DNA from: Methylobacterium platani
GTDB taxonomy: Bacteria > Pseudomonadota > Alphaproteobacteria > Rhizobiales > Beijerinckiaceae
DNA length: 64,000 bases
Assembly: GCF_001653715.1 (NCBI RefSeq)
Contig: NZ_LWHQ01000038.1
Coordinates: 124,001 to 188,000 of the forward strand
Direction: 5' to 3'
Shown piece after piece: positions 7,884 to 15,854 of the stretch. Each line of letters opens with the position of its first letter. Positions within the stretch are counted from its first letter, which is position 1. A program made the position numbers and the translations under genes. The notes under the pieces were generated by a model that worked only from the letters and a program-made list of their open reading frames with translations, was not told the origin of the DNA and ran no database searches.

Positions 7884-7912
7884 CTTATAGAACAAAACAG
7901 GAACATTTACAA
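7884..7912 (-). promoter_or_regulatory. Sigma70-type promoter for the dGTPase transcription unit
   Basis: Read on the minus strand, TTGTAA (7912-7907) and TATAAG (7889-7884) are separated by exactly 17 bases inside an AT-rich stretch. It lies about 130-155 bases upstream of the possible starts at 7756 and 7728. The hexamers are closer to consensus than anything else in this part of the window. Confidence 0.55.
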
Positions 7913-7978
7913 TCGCCGGCGTCAACGATTTTATGTGATGTCGCTGCATAACACCGCGAGGATCACACGGAGCGCTGC

Positions 7979-8191
7979 TTAGCCGGCGGTGGCGGAGGGG
8001 GGCGCCGGCAAGGGCGCGTGGTTCTCGGTTAGGTAGACAACGCGGCCGTATACGAAGCGCCGGCGACCATGCGGGTTGGTTGGCTTGGCGCCGCCGTGCC
8101 GTGCGTCGAGGGCGCGGGCCCGCAGGGCCTTGAGCTCGCCGGCTAGGACGACCTTCGGGGGCGGCTGGTCGATGACGAGGGGCCGGATCAT
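7979..8191 (-). CDS. Small hypothetical protein (70 aa)
   Basis: The ATG at 8191 overlaps the TGA of the upstream primase-like gene (ATGA), with GGAGG about 8 bases upstream, so it is translated with it. The 70-residue protein has a basic middle (KALRARALDARHGG, RRRFVYGRVVYL) and a short proline/alanine tail. It has no recognised domain. Coupling suggests an accessory role with the replication protein. Confidence 0.6.
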   Translation of the reverse strand: MIRPLVIDQPPPKVVLAGELKALRARALDARHGGAKPTNPHGRRRFVYGRVVYLTENHAPLPAPPSATAG

Positions 8192-9960
8192 GCCGACACC
8201 TCCTCGGGAACGGAAACGCCCGCCGGGCCGTGAGGCGCGCAGCGGGCGTTGTCGGGGAGGTAGGTGCCCTTCACCGTGACTTCGCTATTATAGGCCTCCC
8301 CCTTGGGCGCCACAAGCGCGACGGCTGCCTCGCCGGAAGTATTTCCGACCTTCGCGCGTGAAGTACCCCGTGACGAACCGTGTGAACGGCGCGGCTTGAT
8401 CGGCTTGTCCGGGGCGGTAACCGTGCCGATGGTCTCGATGGCCTTGGCGTCGCGCAAGGCGGTGTCGAGGTAGCGGGTGGTGACGCCGAGCCGGGCGGCG
8501 ATGGCGGGGCGGTCGAGCCCCTCCTCGCTGCGAAGGCGCAGGGCCTCGACCCCGATGGCGAGCCGAGCGCCCTGCTGATCCGCGCGGGCCTTGGCCCCCC
8601 GGGACCGGCGCAGGGTGGCTTGGCGGTCCGCGACGACGTCCCGCCTCCGCTCGGCGGTCACCAGGATGCGCAGGTCGGCGGCGCCCATCTCGGACGGCTG
8701 CACCTTGAGGAGCTCAATCAGCCGCTTCGGGCCCGGCCGGTAGCGCGGGTCGACCTCCTTCTTCAGCCACGCCTTCCGTTCGCCATTGGCAGCGTCCCGG
8801 GCCGCCTTGCGGACACCGCTCGTGCAGGACAGGGCCTCCTCCTCGTCGAGCCCCCAGGCGTGCGCCTGGTCCCGGACCCACCCGTCGAGGTCGCACGCCG
8901 GCAGAAGCCAGGCCTGGACCATCGTCGCCGCGAACGCCATGGTCGAGCGACCAGTGTCCTCGACCATCCGCTTCCCGCCGAACCGGTGGGCGCGAAGGCG
9001 CTCGATGTCGGCGGCGATGGCCCGCCAGTACGAGCGGCCGGTCAGGTGGCCGCCCACCCGCTCGCGCTTCTTGCGTGCCGGCGCGGCAGGGGCGGTGGTC
9101 GGGGCCACCTCCTCCTCCCGCCGCGCCCGGTCACGCCCGGCCTGCTTGGCGGCCCGCTTGGCGATGCCGTCGAGCTTCTCGGCGACGAACAGCTTCGCCT
9201 TGCGCCGCGAGACCGGCATGACCGCGGCGGCGAGCTCATCGAACGTCCCCCGGCGGACGTCGGCGGTGTAGTACGGCCACATCATGAAGGCCGGGGCGAG
9301 GGCATTGGGGTTGTAGCTGCCCGAGTACCGGTAGAGGTGCGTCGGCGACATCCCGGTGGCGTCGTGACCGAGGTCCTCGAACGCGCGGTTCAGGGTGCGC
9401 TGGACGGCGCGCCACCGGGGCAGGACCTCGCGGGGCGCCACCTCGTAGAGCCACACAATGAGCATGCCCCTTCCGGACGCCATGACGTAGCTCGGAGCCG
9501 GCCAGCGCTTCTCCTCGCAACGGCGAAGGACGATGTCGAGCACGTCGCTCTTGGACAGCCCCGCGAGGCCCTGGACGCCGTAGTAGTCGAGGTCGATCCA
9601 GTTGGCGCAGATCGAGGTGACGTTGGCATCCGACGCCTCTGGGACGGGCTCGCCCGGCTTCGGGTAGGGGAACGTGCAGAAGGTGTGGAAGCTGAGCTCC
9701 TTGAGGGCGCTCACGACAGAGGCGTGCCCGAGGCGGATGCGCTTCACGGAGAAACGACGCTCGCGGAAGACGTAGTGCTTCTTGTGACCCTTGCCGATGT
9801 TCACCCGGGCAGCGATGCGGATGAGGCCGTGGCTACCGACCGGATGGATGAAGCGGAGGTAGTCGAGGGCGGTGAAGTCGCGGGTTTCGGATGGCATGGC
9901 GCGGGCGGGCCATGCCTCCGGGTGCACAGCATGGCCCCGGATCTCGTTAAGGGTGGTCAC
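8188..9960 (-). CDS. Primase-polymerase-like replication protein (AEP-type)
   Basis: The protein (about 590 aa from the GTG at 9960, which has CGGAG 6 bases upstream; the frame is open to 10080) carries the pattern of archaeo-eukaryotic primase (AEP)-type replicases: WIDLDYYG (121-128) as the metal-binding DxD motif, ASGRGMLIVWL (161-171) as the second motif, and LYRYSGSYNPNA (209-220) at the position of the usual R-PGT-N motif. A long basic linker follows (around 250-310), then a helical domain and a C-terminal helix-turn-helix-like stretch (DRPAIAARLGVTTRYLDTAL). Such proteins start replication of plasmids and phage-plasmids. Assignment rests on motif spacing only. It is coupled to the 70-aa gene downstream. 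Confidence 0.65.
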   Translation of the reverse strand: MTTLNEIRGHAVHPEAWPARAMPSETRDFTALDYLRFIHPVGSHGLIRIAARVNIGKGHKKHYVFRERRFSVKRIRLGHASVVSALKELSFHTFCTFPYPKPGEPVPEASDANVTSICANWIDLDYYGVQGLAGLSKSDVLDIVLRRCEEKRWPAPSYVMASGRGMLIVWLYEVAPREVLPRWRAVQRTLNRAFEDLGHDATGMSPTHLYRYSGSYNPNALAPAFMMWPYYTADVRRGTFDELAAAVMPVSRRKAKLFVAEKLDGIAKRAAKQAGRDRARREEEVAPTTAPAAPARKKRERVGGHLTGRSYWRAIAADIERLRAHRFGGKRMVEDTGRSTMAFAATMVQAWLLPACDLDGWVRDQAHAWGLDEEEALSCTSGVRKAARDAANGERKAWLKKEVDPRYRPGPKRLIELLKVQPSEMGAADLRILVTAERRRDVVADRQATLRRSRGAKARADQQGARLAIGVEALRLRSEEGLDRPAIAARLGVTTRYLDTALRDAKAIETIGTVTAPDKPIKPRRSHGSSRGTSRAKVGNTSGEAAVALVAPKGEAYNSEVTVKGTYLPDNARCAPHGPAGVSVPEEVSA

Positions 9961-10462
9961 GGTGGTCTCCGGGTTGGGGGACGTCGTCGGGGGCACCTCT
10001 GCACCGACAAGGACCGGGTTTGGGGCATGTTCAGGAGCGACAGCCCGACTACGGGCAAGGCCAGGATTGACCTCGACCACGAGAAGGTCAACGGCCCTCG
10101 AACGTCCATGATTAACGCCAGAACCGGAACCTAATACTTGCCTGTAGGTGGATGGAAACGGGGGCTACGCGCCTCGCCGGCCAACGCCCGTGTCCTACAG
10201 GGGTGACGCGACCCCCCCGGCCAGGAGGGCTTCCCTGCGCCTTTAAGGCCCATGTCGGGTTTCGGCATCAACCCGGGGCTGATCGACCGCGACCTCCCTC
10301 TATGGCCCCTGCGGGGCCGGGGGAGGCGTTCCCCGTTACGAATCGTGAAAAAAGGGCGTTTTTCTCTCTGCGAACCGTGTGAACCGGCCGTGCCTCGGGA
10401 CAGGCCATCCGATCCTCGAACCGGTCCTGGTGGCTTGCTGGCCGGGCCGGCATCCTTCCGCC
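9961..10462. other. Gene-free stretch between divergent genes
   Basis: These 500 bases separate the primase-like gene from the coiled-coil gene. They contain an 8-bp inverted repeat CCTGTAGG (10141-10148) / CCTACAGG (10194-10201), a GGCCCC/GGGGCC hairpin near 10306-10320, and an A/T-rich GAAAAA...TTTTTC dyad around 10347-10364. The position beside a replication gene makes it a possible origin or control region, but no iteron array is visible. Confidence 0.3.
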
Positions 10463-11023
10463 ATGACCGAAGCCCTTCCCCCGACTGACCGCGAAACCAC
10501 CGCCGCCGCCCGCCGCCGCGTCGCCGCCGCTGACCGCGCCCGCCGTTGGCGCGAGGAGCACCGCGAGGCCGAGCTTGCCCGCGAGGCCGAGAACGCCGCC
10601 CTGCGGGCCGAGGTCACCGCGCTGCGGGCCGAGCGCCAGGCTGCCGCCGACCGCGAGGAAGAGGCCGCCCGGCTGCGCGCGGAGCTCTATGCCGCCCGGG
10701 ACGAGCTCGGCCGGTTAAGGACGCACTTCGACACGCTGGCCAAGGCCGACATGGTCGACGAGGACCTGTCGAGGGCGGTCGTCCGCCTCGCCGGGCTGCG
10801 CCGTTCCCTGGCGGGCCCGCTCGCCGTCGGTAACCCGACCGTCGCCGTCGCTGACATCGTCGCCGCGGCCGCGCTCATCCGGTGCGGCGGCAAGGAAGCG
10901 GGGCAGTCCGCCTACGACGTAGCCCGGACAAGAGTTCTCGACCGGCTTCGGATGTTCGTGCCGCCGCCCGACGAGGCGTTGGGAGCGTCGCTGAGGCTAA
11001 TGCCTCGGCGGTCGCCCGTATAA
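10463..11023 (+). CDS. Coiled-coil hypothetical protein (186 aa)
   Basis: The N-terminal two thirds (about residues 10-100) form a long arginine/glutamate/alanine coiled coil of heptad character (LRAEVTALRAER repeated), resembling KfrA-type or scaffold proteins of plasmids. The C-terminal part (115-165) is a more globular helical region. There is no N-terminal helix-turn-helix of the KfrA kind, so that comparison is weak. No ribosome binding site is obvious. It is transcribed away from the primase-like gene. Confidence 0.6.
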   Translation: MTEALPPTDRETTAAARRRVAAADRARRWREEHREAELAREAENAALRAEVTALRAERQAAADREEEAARLRAELYAARDELGRLRTHFDTLAKADMVDEDLSRAVVRLAGLRRSLAGPLAVGNPTVAVADIVAAAALIRCGGKEAGQSAYDVARTRVLDRLRMFVPPPDEALGASLRLMPRRSPV

Positions 11024-11429
11024 TGCGGCATCGCGGCCTTGAGGCTTCCGAGGTCTCCAAAGTCGCATGCATCGCAAGCCCGAGATGCTGGTCACAACCG
11101 AGTAGCGGCCGATGACGATCCCTCCGGTCTCGCTGCTTATCTTGGTGTCCACCTCTCGAGCAATCAAGCGGATCGCGCCCTTTTTACGCCGAGCGGCGGA
11201 TTAATCCGGCGAGGCGTGCCGTCGGACGAGAAAGGTTCGTCGCTGCCGACGGTGGGTTCCCGTTCCCAAACCGACATGAGGCGCAGGAGCGGCCTTCCTG
11301 GCTGGGTCGCCTCCACAGTTGCCGGCCGGTCGCATATGAACGTAAATCCGTCGCCCGGAACCCTTGCCACTTGACCCTGGACGTCGACTACCTTGGGTTG
11401 ACAGGAGGTCTCAGCCTACCGGATTCGTC
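11024..11429. other. Gene-free leader of the five-gene nuclease/methylase/kinase operon
   Basis: No coding frame here has natural composition. A TTGACC at about 11371 and a second TTGAC at about 11398 are possible -35 elements, and AGGAGG lies at about 11402-11407. A small dyad GGCGGATTAATCCGGCG is seen around 11194-11210. It presumably holds the promoter of the operon that begins at 11430. Confidence 0.3.
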
Positions 11430-14400
11430 GTGTACGTCCTCAACAAACGCGCCCTCGCGCAATACCTGCGCCGCGACTGCAAGCGGCGCCTCCGGCTCGA
11501 CCTTTACGCCTCGGAGGCCGCGCGAGATGCCGCCGGCGGGCCGCCCCGGGACGTAAGCCGGCCCGGCCTCGCACTCATCGTGGAACAAGGACGTGAGTTC
11601 GAGCGGCAGAAGTTCGGTGAGATGGCCGACATCTTCGGCTCCTCCGTCAGGCACGGCGAACCCAAGCGCCATGAGGCCGGTGAGGAGCAGGCGTTCGGCA
11701 CCCTGGCGCTTGAGGACCACATCGACACCGTCACGCCCCACACCTTCCTGATCGAGGCACAGTACGAGGTTCGCCGTCCATTCATCGACGCCCACGGCCT
11801 CGTCGCCTTGCATGCCGGGAGGGAGGCCGGCGTGGCGGGCGCCCTCGGCTTCTCCGACGTCAGGCCGGACATCCTGCACGTGCTTCCACCGACGGAAGGC
11901 CCCCGGGAAGCCGTCACGCCGTCCGGCCTCGTGGTGGAGGTTGAGGGCGGTGATCCCAAGCTCGGCCTCAGGGTCATCGACATCAAGCTGAGCGGAGAGC
12001 CGTCGCCCTCGCACTTCGCGGAACTCGCCTATTACGGCATGACGCTGGCCGCCTGGCTTGAGGCCACCGGCCGCTCCGACCGCTTCGTCGTGCTGAAGAA
12101 CGCTGCCGTGTGGCCGGGCAAGCACGAGGCGTCGACACTGCGCCGATTCGAGCAGTCGCAGCTCGAACGTGGGATCGAGCGGCCCGCGCTGCCAGGGCTT
12201 CTGGCGGCGTGGGAAGACGATCTTGAGACGATGCCGGCCGAGGTCGTCCTTGGGCGCGTGCGCCGATTCTTCGAGGTCGACCTCAGGCAAGCGCTGGCGG
12301 CCGGCGATTGGCGCACCCTGCCCTGGTTCGTCGACAACAAGTGCAGCGGCTGCGACTACCTAGGCTACGATTGGAGGAAGGACACCGACCCGGACGAACC
12401 GGAGACGGAGAGGGAGAGGCGGCGGCGGCACATCGACGAGAAGAAGCGGGAACGCTCCTGCTGGCCCGTCGCAGGCCGCGAGCGGCACCTCAGCATGATC
12501 ACGGGCTTGACCCGCGGGGCCTGCGGCAAGCTGCGGGAGACCTCGGTCACCAACATCATCGACCTCGCCGCGCTACCCGCGGGAAGCCCGGCCTTCGAGG
12601 GGCACCAGAAGCTCCGGGCCGGACGCAGCTTGTTCCAAGCGCGCTCGAACGTGCTGTCCTCATCGGCGGACGCCGTCATACCGAAGAAGGCCGGGACGTC
12701 GGCGGTGCTGCCGCGGAGCGTCGACGTGCGGGTGGCGCTCTCCGTCGACTACGACGTCGGCAGCGGCCTGACGTTCGCCATCGGATACCGGCTCGTCGTC
12801 GAGATGCCGCACGAGCGCGTGCCGGTGGCGGGCGGCAAGCCGTGGTTCAAGAGGCGGACCTTGCGCCGTGAGCCGCGGGTCATGCTGGTCGAGCAGAAGT
12901 CTGTCGCCGCCGAGCGCGAGGTGGTGATGGAGGCGTTGCGCTTCATGGTCGTCGACATCGAGGCCGCGGCGCGCGAAGTCCGCGAGGCCTACGTCGCGCT
13001 GGGCGAGCCGAAGCGGTTCCCCACCTTCCAGGTCTACCTCTGGGACCGGCTGAATTACGAGCACCTACGCACGGTGATGGGCCGTCACTTCCTCGCGGTG
13101 GTGGCGCCGCAGCGGGCCGAGCGGCGCACGTCGACGGCGCCGATGGCGTGGCTGTTCCCACCGGAGACCGTCATCGAGGAGCCCAGCTTCACGAGCAAGA
13201 ACTCGCCGGTCACCATCGTATCCGACGCGGTGACCGCGCTCGTCGCGGCCGACGTTCCCCACCACTACTCGCTGCTGGGCATCGCGAACGCCTACCACCC
13301 GGCCTGGATGGACAAGGACCGGGAGCCAGGCCGCAAGCCCTTCCTCGTGAGCCGGTTCTTCGTCGATCCGCTCTCTGACCAGATCCCGTCCGAGCGGGGC
13401 CACGAGATATGGAACAGGCGCTCGCCTTTCGAGAGCACCGACTTCCAGGGCTACAGGGACATCCTGCGCAAGTACGTCGCCCGGCGCCTCGACGCCGTGC
13501 TGGCGGTCGCGGAGCGGCTCGCCCACGACCTGAAGGACGAGCTCTCGTCCCGCGCCCCGAGGGTCGACCGCGTCTTCGGCCAGACGGAACCCGAGGGGTC
13601 GATGGCGGTGGACAGCGAGATCCTCTACCAGCACGCGCGCCTCATGCACGCGGCACAGTTGCTGGAGAACGAGTTGCTGATGGCGATGCCTCCGCACCAG
13701 CGCGAGGCGACGTTCGCCAGCGCGCGGATGGACGCGTTCCTAACGGGCGCCGCCCGGACCGAGGCACTCATGCTGGTGGATCGTGACGACCTGGACGAGC
13801 GCGACGACGTCCTCTTGCTGCACCTCTCCGAGCGCTCCCTTCAGACCAAGATCAAGGAGGGCGACTTCACCTGGACCCTGATGCCCGAGACGGCACTGAA
13901 GGACCAGAACAGAACGGTCGCCTCGATGAAGGAGGAGCACCCCGCGCTCAGGGCGGCCACCGCGCTCGGCCCCGTCGAGAACAGGGACAAGGGGATCACC
14001 GTCCGAAAGGCTTGCGCGGTGAAAGTCCTGGTCTTCGACCGCGTGCGCCGCATCGTCGTCGCGCAAGCCGACAGGCGGTTCCTTCCCGTGGCCGCGCGCC
14101 TGGGCATCCTGGATTTCAACCTCGACGTCGCGCATCAGGCTATCCTGGACCCGCGCGTGATCGACTTCTTCGTGACGAAGCGCCTCCTGCCGGCCTTGCA
14201 GCAGATCAAGGTGCCGCCGCTCTCGCGGTCGCGGCCCTTGTTCCGCAATCCGTCCCTCACCCGCCTGCGGCTGCCGAACCCGCATCGGTCCGCCCCGGTC
14301 CCGGCGGAGCGGTTCATATGGGACGCGGACGGGCTCGCCGGCGAGACGGCACGGTTCCAAGGGGATCTCGTGCTCGCGGCCGCGCGAGACCCCAACTCGG

Positions 14401-15854
14401 ACCGGGTGCCGACCGCGGCCCAGGCCACCGCCATCAGGCAATCCGCCGAGCGGCGCCTGTCCCTGCTCTGGGGGCCACCCGGTACCGGCAAGAGCACGAC
14501 CGCCGTCGCGCTGCTGCGCGGCCTCCTTTCCGAGGCCGCGCGCCAGGGCACCCCCATACGGATCGCCGTAACCGGCCCGACTTGGGTGGCCATCGACACC
14601 GTCACCCGGAAGGTGCCGCAGCTCCTGTGCGACCTCGGCATGCAGGCCGCCGTGGCGGTCGCCCGTTTGTCCAGCATGCAGGATTCCGACGGTGCCCCGG
14701 AACTGGCGCCGCATCATGTGCGCACGGACGGTGAGGACGACCACAAAGCCCTCGTCGAGCGGCTCGCCAGCCGCGCCGGCAGCACCGTCGTGGCCGGAAC
14801 GGCACATCAGCTCGCGAAGCTGAGCCTGGACGAAGCAGGCCCCATGAAGCCGTTCTTCGACTTCATGCTGGTCGACGAGGCGTCGCAGATGAGCGTGGCG
14901 CTCGCCGTCACGGCGTTCAGCACGCTCGCCGAGGGCGCTCAGGTGACGGTCGTCGGCGACAACCTGCAGATGCCGCCGATCCAGCCGGTGCCGCCGCCGG
15001 AAGGCGCGGAGCACCTCGTCGGCTCGATCTACGACTTCTATCGGGAGTACCGGAAGGGCGAGCCGGCCGCCGTCGGCATCGAGCCGGTCATGCTGGACCG
15101 GAGCTACCGCTCGAACAAGGAGATCGTCGAATTCGTTCGGCAAGCGGGCTATCGCAGCGAGCTGGAGGCCGCGTTCCCGGACCTGCGGATGCGCGTCGCC
15201 GGGGGCGGGCTCGCCACGCTCGGTGCCGGCGAGGCGGACGCCGCCGCATGGAACGCTTGCCTGACGGAGATCCTCGACCCGGAGAAGCCCCTCGTCGCGG
15301 TGATCCACGACGACGAGCATTCGAGCCAGCGCAACGACGGCGAAGCCGCCTTGGTCTCCGGCATCGTCCGCGCCCTGCGAGGCCGGCTCCTGCCCGAAAA
15401 GGGCGAAGAACCGCTATCCCCGGTCGCGTTCTACGGGGACGGCATCGGCATCGTCACCCCGCACCGGGCGCAGCAGGCCGCGGTGGTCGAGCGCCTCCTG
15501 CGGATCGGGAGCGGCCAGGCGGAGCACGAGGCCATGATGGCGGCCGTCGACACCGTGGAGCGCTTCCAGGGCCAGGAGAAGACGGTGATGGTCGCGAGCT
15601 ACGGGCTGGGCGACCGGGACCAGATCGCGTCCGAGGAGGAGTTCCTCTACAGCCTGAACCGGTTCAACGTGGTGGCATCGCGGGCTAAGGCGAAGCTCGT
15701 GGTGATCCTCTCGCGGTCGCTCATCGACTACCTGCCCCGCGACCCGGACACGCTCCGCCGCTCCCGTCTCCTCAAGCATTACGCCGATGGTCACTTGCAG
15801 GGGCGCATGAAACTCTCGATCCCTGTCCTGGGCGATTGCGAGTTGAGGAGCTGA
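11430..15854 (+). CDS. PD-(D/E)XK nuclease-superfamily 1 helicase fusion (1474 aa)
   Basis: The N-terminal third looks like a RecB/Cas4-type nuclease: a VIDIK catalytic-type strand near 182-187 and a cysteine motif CSGCDYLGYD near 304. The C-terminal third is a superfamily 1 DNA/RNA helicase of the AAA_11/AAA_12 (Dna2/UPF1-like) kind. It shows GPPGTGKS (1015-1022), LVDEAS (about 1147-1152), VVGDNLQMPPI, YRSN, a GIVTPHRAQQ motif, DTVERFQGQEK and SLNRFNVVASRAK. The long middle is of unknown function. The GTG at 11430 is chosen because family members start with a similar NKRALAQYL helix; TTG at 11364 is an alternative. The stop overlaps the methylase start (TGATG). Expected role is unwinding and cutting DNA. 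Confidence 0.85.
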   Translation: MYVLNKRALAQYLRRDCKRRLRLDLYASEAARDAAGGPPRDVSRPGLALIVEQGREFERQKFGEMADIFGSSVRHGEPKRHEAGEEQAFGTLALEDHIDTVTPHTFLIEAQYEVRRPFIDAHGLVALHAGREAGVAGALGFSDVRPDILHVLPPTEGPREAVTPSGLVVEVEGGDPKLGLRVIDIKLSGEPSPSHFAELAYYGMTLAAWLEATGRSDRFVVLKNAAVWPGKHEASTLRRFEQSQLERGIERPALPGLLAAWEDDLETMPAEVVLGRVRRFFEVDLRQALAAGDWRTLPWFVDNKCSGCDYLGYDWRKDTDPDEPETERERRRRHIDEKKRERSCWPVAGRERHLSMITGLTRGACGKLRETSVTNIIDLAALPAGSPAFEGHQKLRAGRSLFQARSNVLSSSADAVIPKKAGTSAVLPRSVDVRVALSVDYDVGSGLTFAIGYRLVVEMPHERVPVAGGKPWFKRRTLRREPRVMLVEQKSVAAEREVVMEALRFMVVDIEAAAREVREAYVALGEPKRFPTFQVYLWDRLNYEHLRTVMGRHFLAVVAPQRAERRTSTAPMAWLFPPETVIEEPSFTSKNSPVTIVSDAVTALVAADVPHHYSLLGIANAYHPAWMDKDREPGRKPFLVSRFFVDPLSDQIPSERGHEIWNRRSPFESTDFQGYRDILRKYVARRLDAVLAVAERLAHDLKDELSSRAPRVDRVFGQTEPEGSMAVDSEILYQHARLMHAAQLLENELLMAMPPHQREATFASARMDAFLTGAARTEALMLVDRDDLDERDDVLLLHLSERSLQTKIKEGDFTWTLMPETALKDQNRTVASMKEEHPALRAATALGPVENRDKGITVRKACAVKVLVFDRVRRIVVAQADRRFLPVAARLGILDFNLDVAHQAILDPRVIDFFVTKRLLPALQQIKVPPLSRSRPLFRNPSLTRLRLPNPHRSAPVPAERFIWDADGLAGETARFQGDLVLAAARDPNSDRVPTAAQATAIRQSAERRLSLLWGPPGTGKSTTAVALLRGLLSEAARQGTPIRIAVTGPTWVAIDTVTRKVPQLLCDLGMQAAVAVARLSSMQDSDGAPELAPHHVRTDGEDDHKALVERLASRAGSTVVAGTAHQLAKLSLDEAGPMKPFFDFMLVDEASQMSVALAVTAFSTLAEGAQVTVVGDNLQMPPIQPVPPPEGAEHLVGSIYDFYREYRKGEPAAVGIEPVMLDRSYRSNKEIVEFVRQAGYRSELEAAFPDLRMRVAGGGLATLGAGEADAAAWNACLTEILDPEKPLVAVIHDDEHSSQRNDGEAALVSGIVRALRGRLLPEKGEEPLSPVAFYGDGIGIVTPHRAQQAAVVERLLRIGSGQAEHEAMMAAVDTVERFQGQEKTVMVASYGLGDRDQIASEEEFLYSLNRFNVVASRAKAKLVVILSRSLIDYLPRDPDTLRRSRLLKHYADGHLQGRMKLSIPVLGDCELRS

